A DNA stretch of 64,000 nt, taken from Paludibacteraceae bacterium (lineage in GTDB: Bacteria > Bacteroidota > Bacteroidia > Bacteroidales > Paludibacteraceae). This document shows positions 34,215 to 45,633 of this stretch, piece by piece. Positions within the stretch are counted from its first letter, which is position 1, and the number at the start of each line of letters is the position of its first letter. The stretch lies in the NCBI GenBank assembly GCA_024405855.1, contig JAKSNZ010000001.1:62001-126000 (forward strand), in the 5' to 3' direction. The position numbers and the translations under genes were made by a program. The notes beneath the pieces were generated by a model. That model was given only the letters and a program-made list of their open reading frames with translations. It ran no database searches and was not told the origin of the DNA.

Positions 34215-37200
34215 ATGAAAAGAAGATTACTTTTTGTTTTTTTGGCTGCAATCCTTTCTGTAAGGTTCTGCAATGTTATGGCCGATGAATTGAAAAAGAC
34301 CGACGCCCAACAGGTATGGTTACAGAAACCAGGTGTTATGCGTATCATATTGGTATCAAGCGTTAATATTGATGACACGTATGAGGACGGATTTAGAATG
34401 ATGTATTTTAAAGACGGAGAAGTGTGGAAAACTTGCGGTAGTGATGATTGCGCTTCTTCAATTGGGTGGGGAGAAGTTGGTGGCGGTGTAAATAATATTT
34501 TTGATGTGTGGAGAAATACCGCTTCTTGTATGTATCTATCAAAAAAAGGGAGGTCTGGATTAAACATTGACTCTCTGAATGCTGAACTTGAGTTTCATTC
34601 TTCTTGTTATATTGACCGTATATATTGGAGGGAAGCATATCACCCTGGTACATCTGGTGATAGAAGATATTGGAATTATCAATGTGCGTCAGGGACACCT
34701 AGAAAACTTAATATAACCTGGCATATGCCTGAAGCGGCTAAGCAGTTGTCTCAAATACAAATTACTGCGGATATAAAGGCTTCAATAGCGAAGAAAGATG
34801 GTGAACATAAGTTTGATGATTATGTATATGATGTTAAAAGAACATTTATCATTGCAACGGCAGGACCTGACCCAATGGTGCCTACATCCGCTTTTGCAGT
34901 AGATAACGGAGATTCAGAATCAGCACCTGGCAAAATGATGTGTCCTATAGTATCTCAAACAGGTGTGACTTTAGATTGGTATAAGATATATATTAATGGT
35001 GAAACAGGTGGGACGAAACATACATTGTCAGAGAACAATAAAAATGCCTATGTCCCTATATCAGATACCCCTCAATCAGTATCTTTTGAGGTTGGCGGTA
35101 ATTCAATAGATGGAATAGAAGGGCATAATTTTGAAGGATTTATGTCTAATACAAAAACTGTTCCCGCATATCATAGATTATATGATGTAAAGGCAGAATG
35201 GAATACGGAGCCCAAAACAGGCTTGTATGACGGCTCGGTAAAAATCAGTTGGAATATAAAGAACGCTGCGGAAGATGATTATATGAGCAGTGACTTGTTT
35301 GTAATTGAGCGAGACACCTTGCCTGATTTCAGTACAGCACAGACAATTGGCAGTGTAAATTATGAGGTGCGTAAGGAAAATTATGAATTTGTAGATGAGA
35401 CTGAGGTTATTAAGCGTCAGCAAGCCTCAGGTGGCAAATATTACTACCGTGTATATAGAGCATCGGCATCATTCTGGACAAATAAACAGGCAGTGGATGA
35501 TTCAGGTCTTGGTGGCAGAACCTCAATTAATGTGCCAGGTGTATGGCAGTCTGAAATAAAATATGGTTTAGCAATGGAGGCGAGCGATTGGAATGTAACA
35601 CGCAATGTAAATATTAACGCTACGGTAGCGGCAGGTGATGGTTTCTATTGGGATATGGAGAGAGTGAAGGTGTTTTTGGTAAAACGTATGATTTCAGGTA
35701 CAGATACCGTTACCGCTGAGATACTTGTTCCGGAAGATAGCGTTAAGTTTGAAGAATACAATTATAGCGTTAACTATACAGATGTGGCTGATATAGCGTG
35801 CAAACGATATGCGTACAGCCTTAAACTTGATTTGTCAAATAGTTTACTCCCTTATTCCAGTACCGCTGGCAAGGAAGTGGATATGGACTCAAATACCGAT
35901 TTTTACTTCAATGACGGAATGACTATGGATAAACTGTCCGCTACTTACAATGAGTCAGCGGATATGATATCATTGTCTTGGGATACCAAGGGCGGAGAGT
36001 TTCAAACTTATACCGTATTCCGTAAGAACAATGATTCATTTGAAAAAATAGGTGAGACAGATGAAAAAAGTTATATGGACAGAGAGGCACCTATAGGTGC
36101 GGAGTGCCAATATAAGGTAGTAGGACAGTTGGTGTGTGATAAGATAGTGAAAGACTCATTGTCCGTTACCGGACGCAGAAGTGAGTACGGCTCCATAAGC
36201 GGACACGTAACATACCCTGACGGCTCAGCGTGTGGTGGAGTTACAATTGGTGTGTTTGCAGATGATGTAAAAGAGGTGTTGCGTAAAACTGTAACTAATA
36301 CAGATGGTTCTTACACCATTGACAGTCTGAATATAATGGAACATAGTACATTTACAGTACATCCTTCTGATGACTATAACAGCACATTCAATACTCTTGC
36401 AGGAGTGGAAGGGGATATTGTTGTGGCACTTGCCGGTACAAATGTCTCCACAGCATACGCAACCAATATCAGTTTCATTAATACTTCAGTACACAAGTTC
36501 AGCGGTCGTGTGTTATATGACCACTCCACAGTTCCTGTGCAAAACGCAATGTTCAGGATAAACGGGAACACGGTTATAAACAAAGTAGGAGAGCCGGTAA
36601 AGACCGATGCGTCAGGAAACTTCTCATTGCTTGTACCGGCCACAGAGGGTTTTGGACACGGAACAACAACAATACAGGTGTTCAAGGCAGGTCATAACTT
36701 TGCAAATGAGGGCTTTTTTACTGATGAAGGCGGTCATAAGGAGATGAAGATTATAGAGGATGTGGCAGGTCAGCGCATATATGATGAAACCAAAGTAACA
36801 CTGATTGGACGTGTTACGGGAGGTAAGATAGAGGGGGAGAAGCCTTTGACATTACAAAAGGGGTCAATTAACACACTTGGAGACAGCATTACTCTTGTGT
36901 TAGAGTTGGAGGGGGACAAAATATCCCATTTGGTACATTACCCCACAGACCCTGACATTAAAACTAAGGACACAGTATATGCCCATATTGATAAGGAGTA
37001 CAAGACAACTATGCATACAGAGTTGAAACGCATAACCGTACATCCAGACCCTGTTACAGGTGAGTATATGGTTGAGTTGTTCCCTGTAAAATATAAGATA
37101 GTTCAGGCTACGGCAGAGGGTTACTCTACTCTGTTCCCTGTAGGTATGACCGCACAAGTTCTTGACTTGACTAATAGTGTAACTCCAATGGATTCCATAC

Positions 37201-40200
37201 CTAATCTCCTCACTGGAGACAATTTGGTTTACAATGATACCTATTCCATTACATATCGTGCCCCAATAGAGTTGATATACAATCAATTGTTGTATGGTAT
37301 GCCAAAGGATTATTTGGGAGAGGAGCGTATGAGCCTTATCACGTATAATGGTATGGACACAACCATAAACATTGTCAAGCACGACACAATAGATAAGGTA
37401 GTCAATGTAAGTTATATGTTCGGCTATCCTGTATTCAAGTCAAATCAGACATATATGCTCTCAGTAGCGGCAAGAGAGAAATATTACTACAATAATGACA
37501 AGTCAGAGGCACGTCAGTGGCAGGTTGATTTGGAAGAGGGGGATATAGTGCTGTTTAATGGAATGAGCGTCAATGGAGAAACATTGACCGCACCAATCAA
37601 CAAGGCAACTAAAAGAGCCTCATTTGTATATAGAGTTGACAATCCGTCATTTGTGCTTGGCGGAGAAGAGGGCTTGCGGCAGTTGGAACTACGCATTGAC
37701 CAGGATGGTCTGTACGTCTATTCAACACCTGTAAAGGGCTATATTGTCGGGTCAAGGTTAAAAGGCACATCCACAGTTCAAACATTAGTTGAGAATATAT
37801 GTGTTTCAGATGTATTGAGAGACCCGTATGGAGCAAACAGTTATGCATACGTTGAGGGTGGAACCACATACAATGCCGCATATAGTTATGATCTTGAAGT
37901 TACTGGAGGTGTTAATTTGGGAGCAACAAATGGAGATGACTCTTGGTTTAGTACTGGAATAATTGCTGCACCTATGGGGGGTGGAGTACAGAATTCATCA
38001 AGCGCCGCCATAATACGGTCTAACGCAAAGAATTATTGGGAAACCACTATAAAAACAGGTTATAAGAGACACGAAGTTGCTGAATATACATTTACAACTG
38101 CAGAAAAAATCACCACATCAAATGACCCTCTTATGGTGGGCTCTGAGGCTGATGTATATATAGGTGCAAGCAGTCAGATGTATGCCGCTATGACAGATGC
38201 GGTGGTAATAATGGACAGTACCACCTATAACCATTGTCAGCCAATGTTTGAGGCGGGAAAGGCACATCTGCTGGCAGAGCCTACTGAGGATGCTCCATAC
38301 TATTTGGTAGTAAGAGAACAGATGGAAGTAGGAAGAGAATTACCTGTTAAATTTGTATATACACAGACCTACATTTTAGGTACTCTTATTCCAAAATGCT
38401 ATCAGGAGCGCAACTCGCTGCTTATGGTAGGCAGTCAGGATGACTCATATTGGCAGAACCTTGCAAATGAGACAAAAAAATCTATTTACCATAGCCTTGT
38501 AGGTACTGATGATAGTTTATTTGGAACGAAGGAAACATATAAATGGTTTAAGCCAGAAGGTTCTGAAGGTATATATGTGGATGAGGTAAAACAATACAAT
38601 ACTCTGATTGCACAATGGTATTTGGCTGTGGCAGATAATGAAAAGAAAAAATACACTGCCATACTTACAGGTAAACCCACGACTACATATTCATTAACAT
38701 CAGATACAGAGATAAGTTACAATAACAAGGCGGAACTTGCATCTGGGCATACTGACGGTTGGATGTGGGATCCATTGGTTGAAGCGGTACCCGAACTTTT
38801 AACTTCTCTAGTTAAAGGTGCGATGAGTCCCGACTTGTTTTATGTTTGTGAAGCTTTCACTATTAATGTGGAATTAAGTATTGACCCTTTTGTTAATGTT
38901 AATTTCACTGAGACCCCTGAACGTAAGAAAGGTTTCTCAAAAGAATCAGGTTTTGTTTTGCAGACCGCAGAATACAGTTATGAAGATATAGGAGTATATT
39001 TCCTAAAGGATAACAGTCTTGTGGAAAGTGATGATTACAAGGATGTTTATGATGATGCGAAAGGTGGAAAACACACATACAGTGGAACGGATGATGATGG
39101 AGAACACTACGTGGATTTCATATTCGCACGCCTTGGAGGAGCCACCCGTTGTCCGTATGAAGATGCTGATGTTACCAAAGTATATATGCCAGGCACACAA
39201 CTTGCCCCTGCAACACTGCGTATAGATAACCCAACGGTTACAATAAATACAAGGGAGATAGGCAATGTTCCAATGGACCAGCCTGCGGTGTATGAACTTA
39301 CCATAAGCAATGAGTCAGACATAACATTTGAGAATGACTTTATGGCAACAACATTCACGCTCCGTCAGGATGAAGCCACCAACAGGGACGGTCTTGTAAT
39401 AGCCATTGATGGTTACTTAATCAAGGGAGGTATTAGTTTTGAGTTGCTTCCAGGCGAGTCTGTAAAGAAGACAATGGAGGTAAGACGCGGCAAGGCATAC
39501 GACTATGATGATATAGGCTTGATATTACGTTCTGATTGTGATTTCTTTATGCAGGACACAGCCAAGTTTAGCGTTCATTACCAGCCTCTGTCAACTCCTG
39601 TAAATATGGCGTTGCCTGTAAAGAACTGGATTCTCAACACCATGTCCCCAAAAGATGAGACAGGCTACTACACCCCGGTTGAGATAGACGGTTTTGATGT
39701 TAACTATGACGGCTTTGACCACATAGACCTTCAGTATAAACTGAACACAGAGAGTGATGACAATTGGGTTACACTATGCTCATTCTATGCAGACAGTACC
39801 CTGTATGAGAAGGCAAGCGGCAATAAGGAGATGATAATGAACGGTCAGATAAAGAACTATAAGTTCTACGGAGAGCGTGACCCTATGGAACAGAAGTATG
39901 ACCTGCGTGCAGTAAGTTACTGTAGGTTAGGTAGTTCATTCATAACCCGTCCTTCAGAACTGAGAAGCGGTCTTAAAGATACTCGCCGTCCGCAACTGTT
40001 TGGCGTAGCCACACCTGCTAACGGAATATTGGGAGTGGGAGACTATGTATCAATTCCGTTCAGTGAGGACATTGCCGCAAACTATTTGGATGAGGACAAC
40101 AACTTTGAGATAACAGGTTATACTAATACCTCACAGATAACCAACACCACATCACTGCGGTTCTTGGGCAAGGAGTCAAGTTACGCTGCAACCAAACTGT

Positions 40201-43200
40201 CAAGAGACCTTTCAAACAAGGACTTCAGTGTTGACTTTATGGTTAAGCCTGACACTGCAAGCAGTATGACATACGTTATACAAGGTAATAAAGATGCCTA
40301 TTTTGCAATAGAGCAGGTTAAGGATGAAAAAGACGGCAAAATGTACTTGTATGTGGAGAACTCCAAAAAAGACACTATGTGTATTACCAAATCAGTGGCA
40401 CTTGACAAACTCTACATCAATGAATGGAACCATATAGTGGTAACATACGAGAATGAATCAGGCGAAGTTAACATGTATGTTAATGATGACAGGGTGAATT
40501 CCACACCTGGAAACGGAGCGATAAGTTTGAACGGATACAAGGGAACGGGACCTGTATGGTTAGGCAGACATTTTGAGAAGAAGGACAATCCGTTCAAGGG
40601 CTGTATGCTTGAGGCTCGTTTATGGAGCAGGGTGTTATCACAATATGAAGTGGAAGCATTGGCAAACAAGAAACTTACAGGCTATGAAGACGGACTTGTG
40701 GCATACTATCCGCTGAATGAGGGTAAGGGTAAGACAGCAAAAGACCTTGCAGGTGGAGTGGTGATGACACTCAATAACACAGAGTGGACATATCCTGAAG
40801 GCAAGTCAATACCTGTTAAGGATAAGTCACTGAAATTGAAGGGAGACTTCTTCAGCGTGCCTGAAGGCAGTGACTTTACCTACACTATGTGGTTTAAGGT
40901 TAATACAAAGCCACAGGCAGGAGACTCACTGAATCTGCTTTCATCAAAGAATATGCAGTTAAAACTGACAGACGGTTCTATGACAATGATAAACGGGAAT
41001 GATACCATTAACTGCAAAGGTTCTTGGATTGATGCCCAATGGCACTACTTTGCGTTGTCGGCGAACCATGCGGTAGGTAAGGGTGTGATGTTCATTGACG
41101 GTAATAATGTGGCACAGTTCAATGCACATAACATCAAGAGTCCAAGTATGAGCGGAGACTGCATAGAGATAGGACAGTATGATGGTACTGTTGCTGAAGT
41201 TACCTTCTGGGAGGTTGCCTTGTCAGATAAGTACCTTAAGAGTTTCTATCTGAATACGCCAAATGATAAGGAGATGGGTCTTATAACTCACTTGCCGTTC
41301 ACATACCGCGTGTATGCAGATGACGGTAGCAAATACACCACAGAGTACTGCCCATATAACTGTAGAATCAGATATGATGAGAATGGCAATGTGGTTAAGC
41401 ACGGAGATAATGACAGAGTTGTGCTTAACCCTGACTCAGACTTCCCGGCAAAGATAGAAGAGTTCCCTGACGGTGCTCCTGTAAATGAAAAGGGAAATAT
41501 AGTCAAATATGGGTTCAACTGGGTTGGCAAGGAGAATGAACTTGTAATAAATCTTCAGATGGCTGAGCAACAGATTAATAAGCAGAACGTATTTATTACG
41601 GTACGTGATGTGGAGGACTTGGCAGGCAACATCCAGCAAAGTCCAATGCAGTGGACACTGTTTGTTGACAAGAATGTAGTAGTATGGTCTGCAAGATATT
41701 TGCAGAACACCATTAATGAGGGAGAGGGTTGCACCTTTGATTTGGAGGTGATAAATCAAAGCGGTATAGAACAGAACTTCTATATAAATGATTTGCCTTG
41801 GTGGCTGACAGCATCAAATGACCGCGGTTCATTAAGCCCTCTTGAGCATTTGCCGTTTACATTCCGTGTAAGTGACGCACTTGAACCAGGTGAATATGAG
41901 GCAATTATTCATGTTACAGATGACAATGAACTGAGTGAGCCTCTTAAGGTGAACATTACTGTTAAAGCCATTTCTCCATCATGGAAGGAAGACCCTATGG
42001 TTGACTCAAATGAAACTATGAATATGTTTGCAAAGGTACAGATTGAGGGAGCCAGAATAGGAAACTCTTCAATTGTATACTTTGACACTGACACCGCTGA
42101 CATTGTGGCTGCATATTTGGGTGGAATTTGTATTGATGTTGAGCATATTACGGAAACAAAGACGGGTACAATGCTGTTCATGAATATGAAGAGCAGTGAG
42201 AATGCTGATTTCAAAAGAGCATTGTCAAGAGGTGACAACATCAGGTTTGTATTGTGGCGAGCGTCAACAGGTCAAATGTTTGTATTGTCACCAGAAGGAA
42301 AAGGAATCAAATTTGAGGCAAATACAATTGTAGGAACACCTGATGAACCTATAATACTTAAATCAACCCAACTGCGTTCTGCTGAATATCCTATATCTGC
42401 GGGCTGGAACTGGGTAAGTTTCAATATTGCCCCTGATAATGACGGCGGCAGTTTCAAGGGTGCGTTTACACATAGTTACCAGTTTACTCACGGAGACTTT
42501 ATAAAGGTTGAGGATGATTTGTCAAGTTATGAGAATGGTCAGTGGACTACAAATGACTTTATCTTTGACAATAAGCGTGTCTTTATGTTCCGTGTACATA
42601 ATGACGGCAAGTTTGGCATTCACGGCACAACGCTTAAAGAGAGTGAACGCATTGTAAAGGTAGGTCAGGGTTGGAACTATCTGCCGTATCTGTGTGAGCA
42701 TACACAGGATGTTACCACCGCACTTGGTGCTTATGATAAGAAAACTCCTGGTGATGTTATAAAGGGTTACAAGACATTTGCAATGCTTGATAATAACTAT
42801 CAGTGGGTAGGTTCCCTTACTCATTTGAAACCAGGAACAGGTTATATGCTGTATCAGCAGGCTGCTGATTCCGCTGTAATCAGGTATCAGAATGTTGAGG
42901 TAAACACTCCTGGATTTAGGTCTGCTGAAATTGAGTCTAATGAGTTCTTCAAGCGTAGCCACAATATGCCTTTGATAGCAACTGTTGAAGGTGCTGAAGA
43001 GGGCGATGTTCTTGAGGCGTACGCAGGAGATGAGTTGGTTGGAGCGGCAACCGCTGACAATCATGGCAGATTCCTGATGCTTACATCGGCTGATGAGGGC
43101 AGCGTAATGAGTTTCCGTTACAGTGGAGCAATGGGTAGCAAGGAGAGCAAGCCTGTAATTAAGTATGTTTCAAAATTGGCATCGGTAGGTACACTTGACA

Positions 43201-43478
43201 ATCCTGTGGTTATACCATTTGAAGAGGTAAGTGTAGGAGTGTTCCCTAATCCGTTTGCTGATAAACTTACATTCAAGGCTGTGGTTAAGAAGGGTGATGT
43301 GATTGAGATTAATATCAATACAACAACCGGCATTGGACTGTGGAGTTACAGAGCGGAGGCTGATGCTGACGGTTTGTGGCAATACACATTTACTGGTGCT
43401 GAGAACTATCAGCACGGCACATACACTGCCACTGTATATGTTAACGGAGAAAAATTTGATTATAAACTTATAAAATGA
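34215..43478 (+). CDS. giant T9SS cargo protein with LamG and carboxypeptidase-regulatory-like domains
   Basis: 3087 aa. Signal peptide ends near residue 23 (VMA). An FnIII-like unit is at about 565-650, followed by carboxypeptidase-regulatory-like beta sandwiches (ISGHVTYPDGSACGGVTIGV ... NTDGSYTIDSL, residues ~655-735; another ~760-850). Two LamG/concanavalin-like domains lie at about 1990-2180 (EWNHIVVTYENESGEVNMYV, YYPLNEGKGKTAKDL) and about 2200-2350. A typical T9SS type A tail closes it (VGVFPNPFADKLTFKA ... YTATVYVNGEKFDYKLIK, about 3004-3087). Likely a surface-exposed adhesin or scaffold; its ligand is unknown. It is followed by a coupled lipoprotein. Confidence 0.85.
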   Translation: MKRRLLFVFLAAILSVRFCNVMADELKKTDAQQVWLQKPGVMRIILVSSVNIDDTYEDGFRMMYFKDGEVWKTCGSDDCASSIGWGEVGGGVNNIFDVWRNTASCMYLSKKGRSGLNIDSLNAELEFHSSCYIDRIYWREAYHPGTSGDRRYWNYQCASGTPRKLNITWHMPEAAKQLSQIQITADIKASIAKKDGEHKFDDYVYDVKRTFIIATAGPDPMVPTSAFAVDNGDSESAPGKMMCPIVSQTGVTLDWYKIYINGETGGTKHTLSENNKNAYVPISDTPQSVSFEVGGNSIDGIEGHNFEGFMSNTKTVPAYHRLYDVKAEWNTEPKTGLYDGSVKISWNIKNAAEDDYMSSDLFVIERDTLPDFSTAQTIGSVNYEVRKENYEFVDETEVIKRQQASGGKYYYRVYRASASFWTNKQAVDDSGLGGRTSINVPGVWQSEIKYGLAMEASDWNVTRNVNINATVAAGDGFYWDMERVKVFLVKRMISGTDTVTAEILVPEDSVKFEEYNYSVNYTDVADIACKRYAYSLKLDLSNSLLPYSSTAGKEVDMDSNTDFYFNDGMTMDKLSATYNESADMISLSWDTKGGEFQTYTVFRKNNDSFEKIGETDEKSYMDREAPIGAECQYKVVGQLVCDKIVKDSLSVTGRRSEYGSISGHVTYPDGSACGGVTIGVFADDVKEVLRKTVTNTDGSYTIDSLNIMEHSTFTVHPSDDYNSTFNTLAGVEGDIVVALAGTNVSTAYATNISFINTSVHKFSGRVLYDHSTVPVQNAMFRINGNTVINKVGEPVKTDASGNFSLLVPATEGFGHGTTTIQVFKAGHNFANEGFFTDEGGHKEMKIIEDVAGQRIYDETKVTLIGRVTGGKIEGEKPLTLQKGSINTLGDSITLVLELEGDKISHLVHYPTDPDIKTKDTVYAHIDKEYKTTMHTELKRITVHPDPVTGEYMVELFPVKYKIVQATAEGYSTLFPVGMTAQVLDLTNSVTPMDSIPNLLTGDNLVYNDTYSITYRAPIELIYNQLLYGMPKDYLGEERMSLITYNGMDTTINIVKHDTIDKVVNVSYMFGYPVFKSNQTYMLSVAAREKYYYNNDKSEARQWQVDLEEGDIVLFNGMSVNGETLTAPINKATKRASFVYRVDNPSFVLGGEEGLRQLELRIDQDGLYVYSTPVKGYIVGSRLKGTSTVQTLVENICVSDVLRDPYGANSYAYVEGGTTYNAAYSYDLEVTGGVNLGATNGDDSWFSTGIIAAPMGGGVQNSSSAAIIRSNAKNYWETTIKTGYKRHEVAEYTFTTAEKITTSNDPLMVGSEADVYIGASSQMYAAMTDAVVIMDSTTYNHCQPMFEAGKAHLLAEPTEDAPYYLVVREQMEVGRELPVKFVYTQTYILGTLIPKCYQERNSLLMVGSQDDSYWQNLANETKKSIYHSLVGTDDSLFGTKETYKWFKPEGSEGIYVDEVKQYNTLIAQWYLAVADNEKKKYTAILTGKPTTTYSLTSDTEISYNNKAELASGHTDGWMWDPLVEAVPELLTSLVKGAMSPDLFYVCEAFTINVELSIDPFVNVNFTETPERKKGFSKESGFVLQTAEYSYEDIGVYFLKDNSLVESDDYKDVYDDAKGGKHTYSGTDDDGEHYVDFIFARLGGATRCPYEDADVTKVYMPGTQLAPATLRIDNPTVTINTREIGNVPMDQPAVYELTISNESDITFENDFMATTFTLRQDEATNRDGLVIAIDGYLIKGGISFELLPGESVKKTMEVRRGKAYDYDDIGLILRSDCDFFMQDTAKFSVHYQPLSTPVNMALPVKNWILNTMSPKDETGYYTPVEIDGFDVNYDGFDHIDLQYKLNTESDDNWVTLCSFYADSTLYEKASGNKEMIMNGQIKNYKFYGERDPMEQKYDLRAVSYCRLGSSFITRPSELRSGLKDTRRPQLFGVATPANGILGVGDYVSIPFSEDIAANYLDEDNNFEITGYTNTSQITNTTSLRFLGKESSYAATKLSRDLSNKDFSVDFMVKPDTASSMTYVIQGNKDAYFAIEQVKDEKDGKMYLYVENSKKDTMCITKSVALDKLYINEWNHIVVTYENESGEVNMYVNDDRVNSTPGNGAISLNGYKGTGPVWLGRHFEKKDNPFKGCMLEARLWSRVLSQYEVEALANKKLTGYEDGLVAYYPLNEGKGKTAKDLAGGVVMTLNNTEWTYPEGKSIPVKDKSLKLKGDFFSVPEGSDFTYTMWFKVNTKPQAGDSLNLLSSKNMQLKLTDGSMTMINGNDTINCKGSWIDAQWHYFALSANHAVGKGVMFIDGNNVAQFNAHNIKSPSMSGDCIEIGQYDGTVAEVTFWEVALSDKYLKSFYLNTPNDKEMGLITHLPFTYRVYADDGSKYTTEYCPYNCRIRYDENGNVVKHGDNDRVVLNPDSDFPAKIEEFPDGAPVNEKGNIVKYGFNWVGKENELVINLQMAEQQINKQNVFITVRDVEDLAGNIQQSPMQWTLFVDKNVVVWSARYLQNTINEGEGCTFDLEVINQSGIEQNFYINDLPWWLTASNDRGSLSPLEHLPFTFRVSDALEPGEYEAIIHVTDDNELSEPLKVNITVKAISPSWKEDPMVDSNETMNMFAKVQIEGARIGNSSIVYFDTDTADIVAAYLGGICIDVEHITETKTGTMLFMNMKSSENADFKRALSRGDNIRFVLWRASTGQMFVLSPEGKGIKFEANTIVGTPDEPIILKSTQLRSAEYPISAGWNWVSFNIAPDNDGGSFKGAFTHSYQFTHGDFIKVEDDLSSYENGQWTTNDFIFDNKRVFMFRVHNDGKFGIHGTTLKESERIVKVGQGWNYLPYLCEHTQDVTTALGAYDKKTPGDVIKGYKTFAMLDNNYQWVGSLTHLKPGTGYMLYQQAADSAVIRYQNVEVNTPGFRSAEIESNEFFKRSHNMPLIATVEGAEEGDVLEAYAGDELVGAATADNHGRFLMLTSADEGSVMSFRYSGAMGSKESKPVIKYVSKLASVGTLDNPVVIPFEEVSVGVFPNPFADKLTFKAVVKKGDVIEININTTTGIGLWSYRAEADADGLWQYTFTGAENYQHGTYTATVYVNGEKFDYKLIK

Positions 43479-44266
43479 CAAACAATATGAAAACACGAGT
43501 TTTGATGTTTGCGGCGTTTATTGCCGTTGTAATGGCGAGCTGTAAAAAATCGGAGCAGGAACCTGTTGAACCTCATGCCCCATATACGGTGGAACGTGCA
43601 CCGCAATGGAAAGTAAACTGGAGTTCGCACGATGAGGCTCCTGATTGGAAAGTCGCTGACAAGGATAAAGACATAACCTCCACAATGAATATTATTGTTA
43701 TGCCTTCTGATAATATTGCGGAGGCTGACATTATGGCGGCATTCTGTAATGATGTATGCGTAGGTGTATGTAAACCTAAGGAGACTTCGTTTGGTATGAG
43801 GTTCTATTTGGGCATATACAGACCTAAGAGTGATAATCAAATGATAAAGTTGGCTTATTTTGACTCCAGAAACAGCAGAATAATATATTGGGTGGACGAG
43901 TTCCGTTTCTTAAATGACGATATTAAGGGTTTGGCATCAGACCCGTATATTCCAAATGAATCAAACAAAGTGTCAGGGGAGAAAGTTATGGTGTTCAGAT
44001 ACTCTTTGCCTGAAGATATAACGGTTGTAGCAGGTGATGAATTGGCGTTGTTTGCAGGTGAGAGTTGCCGTGCCCTTTTACTGCTTGACCCTGATGCAAC
44101 CACACACTTTGTTTACGAGGTTAAGGTTCCTGTGGCTGGAGATGTGGAGGAAATGTATGTAAAGTACTATTCTGCCTCAAAGAGTAAGGTGTACAAATTC
44201 AAGAGTTACCAATTTGTATTGAATGAAGGCACTTTGAGTGCCATTCCGTTAGAATGGGCTAAATGA
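43475..44266 (+). CDS. lipoprotein companion of the giant cargo protein
   Basis: 263 aa from ATG 43475 (overlapping the cargo stop) or 259 aa from ATG 43487, which gives a cleaner lipobox MKTRVLMFAAFIAVVMASC. Two tandem modules follow: one with NIIVMPSDNIAEADIMAAFC ... GVCKP ... YWVDEFRF, and one with DITVVAGDELALFAGESCR. The first resembles a segment of the giant protein (NSSIVYFDTDTADIVAAYLG, near residue 2630). No known function; position suggests outer-membrane partner. Its stop overlaps the AGCS start (ATGA). Confidence 0.7.
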   Translation: MTNNMKTRVLMFAAFIAVVMASCKKSEQEPVEPHAPYTVERAPQWKVNWSSHDEAPDWKVADKDKDITSTMNIIVMPSDNIAEADIMAAFCNDVCVGVCKPKETSFGMRFYLGIYRPKSDNQMIKLAYFDSRNSRIIYWVDEFRFLNDDIKGLASDPYIPNESNKVSGEKVMVFRYSLPEDITVVAGDELALFAGESCRALLLLDPDATTHFVYEVKVPVAGDVEEMYVKYYSASKSKVYKFKSYQFVLNEGTLSAIPLEWAK

Positions 44267-45630
44267 TAGAGATTGTTGATGACATATTGCGTATGATGGG
44301 TGACTTTATATGGGGCGTGCCTATGGCTCTGCTTCTTATAGGAACCCATCTGTGGATGACCGTGCGTACAGGTGGTATTCAGCGTAAAATGTTATTTGCT
44401 GTAAAACTATCAGTAGCCAGAGATAAGTCAAGTTCTGGTGAGATAAGTAATTTCGGCGCTCTTATGGTTGCTCTTGCAGCCACTATGGGAACGGGTAACA
44501 TAATTGGAGTTGGAACCGCTGTGGCTATGGGTGGACCTGGTGCCATATTCTGGTGCTTTTTGACTGGTCTTTTAGGTATATCCACTAAATATGCAGAATC
44601 ATTGCTTGCCGTTAAATATCGTGTTAAGAATGAAAAAGGCAGGATGATTGGTGGTGCAATGGTTGTACTTGACAGGGTCTTGCATAAACGTGGACTTGCA
44701 GTGTTTTTTTGCGTTGCCACTATTTGTGCCGCATTTGGTATAGGCAATCTTAATCAAGCCAATTCTGTTGCTATTCTTGTTGAAAACAACACAGGTGTAA
44801 GCCCGTATGTCACAGGCTTTATAATGGCTTTTATAGTTGGGGCTATTATGCTTGGCGGAATTAAATGGCTGTCAAAAGTATGTGAGTGGATGGTGCCGTT
44901 TATGGCTGGTTTCTATATATTGGGTTGCATCTATTTGTTGTGCATTAATGGTGTATATATAGGTCCTGCCATTAAACTTATAATGAAATCTGCGTTTGCT
45001 CCGCAAGCAATAGAGGGAGGTATGATAGGCGGAGGTTTTATGCTTGCAATGCGATACGGACTTGCTCGTGGATTGTTCTCAAATGAGGCAGGTCTTGGCT
45101 CATCTCCTATAGTGTCAGCGTCTGCTAAAACAGATAATGCTGTACGTCAGGCACTTATATCTTCTACAGCGGTATTTTGGGATACTTTGGTAGTTTGTAC
45201 CCTTACCGGACTTGTAATTGTTACAAGTGTTATTGCTTACCCCGATATTGATTTTGAGCATGGTGCGGTGCTTACTACAATGGCATTTGGAAAAATTCAT
45301 TCGTGGGGTTCTCATTTTTTGACAGTTGCCATTATCACATTTGTGTTTTCCACCATTTTAGGTTGGTCATTTTATGCCGAGCGATGTATGGAATATTTGG
45401 GTGGAACAAAACTTATAAAATGGTTTCAACTTGCATGGATAGCGGCAGTTATGATAGGTTCAATTATGGGACTTAACACAGTGTGGCTTCTTTCTGACAT
45501 TGCCAATGCCCTGATGTCAATACCTAATCTTATTTGCGTGCTTGCTCTTAGTGGTGTGGTGGCGGCAGAAACTAAAAAATATTGTTCTAAGACACATATA
45601 AATGATATAGACCCCGATATGGTGAGATAA
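44263..45630 (+). CDS. sodium:alanine/glycine symporter (AGCS family)
   Basis: 455 aa inner-membrane transporter with ~10 helices. Family motifs: GALMVALAATMGTGNIIGVGTAVAMGGPGAIFWCFLTGL (residues ~66-104), TKYAESLLAVKYR and GLARGLFSNEAGLGSSPIVSA (residues ~267-287), which line the substrate path. It imports small neutral amino acids with Na+. Coupled to the upstream lipoprotein gene by a 4-nt overlap, though the functional link is unclear. Confidence 0.95.
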   Translation: MIEIVDDILRMMGDFIWGVPMALLLIGTHLWMTVRTGGIQRKMLFAVKLSVARDKSSSGEISNFGALMVALAATMGTGNIIGVGTAVAMGGPGAIFWCFLTGLLGISTKYAESLLAVKYRVKNEKGRMIGGAMVVLDRVLHKRGLAVFFCVATICAAFGIGNLNQANSVAILVENNTGVSPYVTGFIMAFIVGAIMLGGIKWLSKVCEWMVPFMAGFYILGCIYLLCINGVYIGPAIKLIMKSAFAPQAIEGGMIGGGFMLAMRYGLARGLFSNEAGLGSSPIVSASAKTDNAVRQALISSTAVFWDTLVVCTLTGLVIVTSVIAYPDIDFEHGAVLTTMAFGKIHSWGSHFLTVAIITFVFSTILGWSFYAERCMEYLGGTKLIKWFQLAWIAAVMIGSIMGLNTVWLLSDIANALMSIPNLICVLALSGVVAAETKKYCSKTHINDIDPDMVR

Positions 45631-45633
45631 ATT

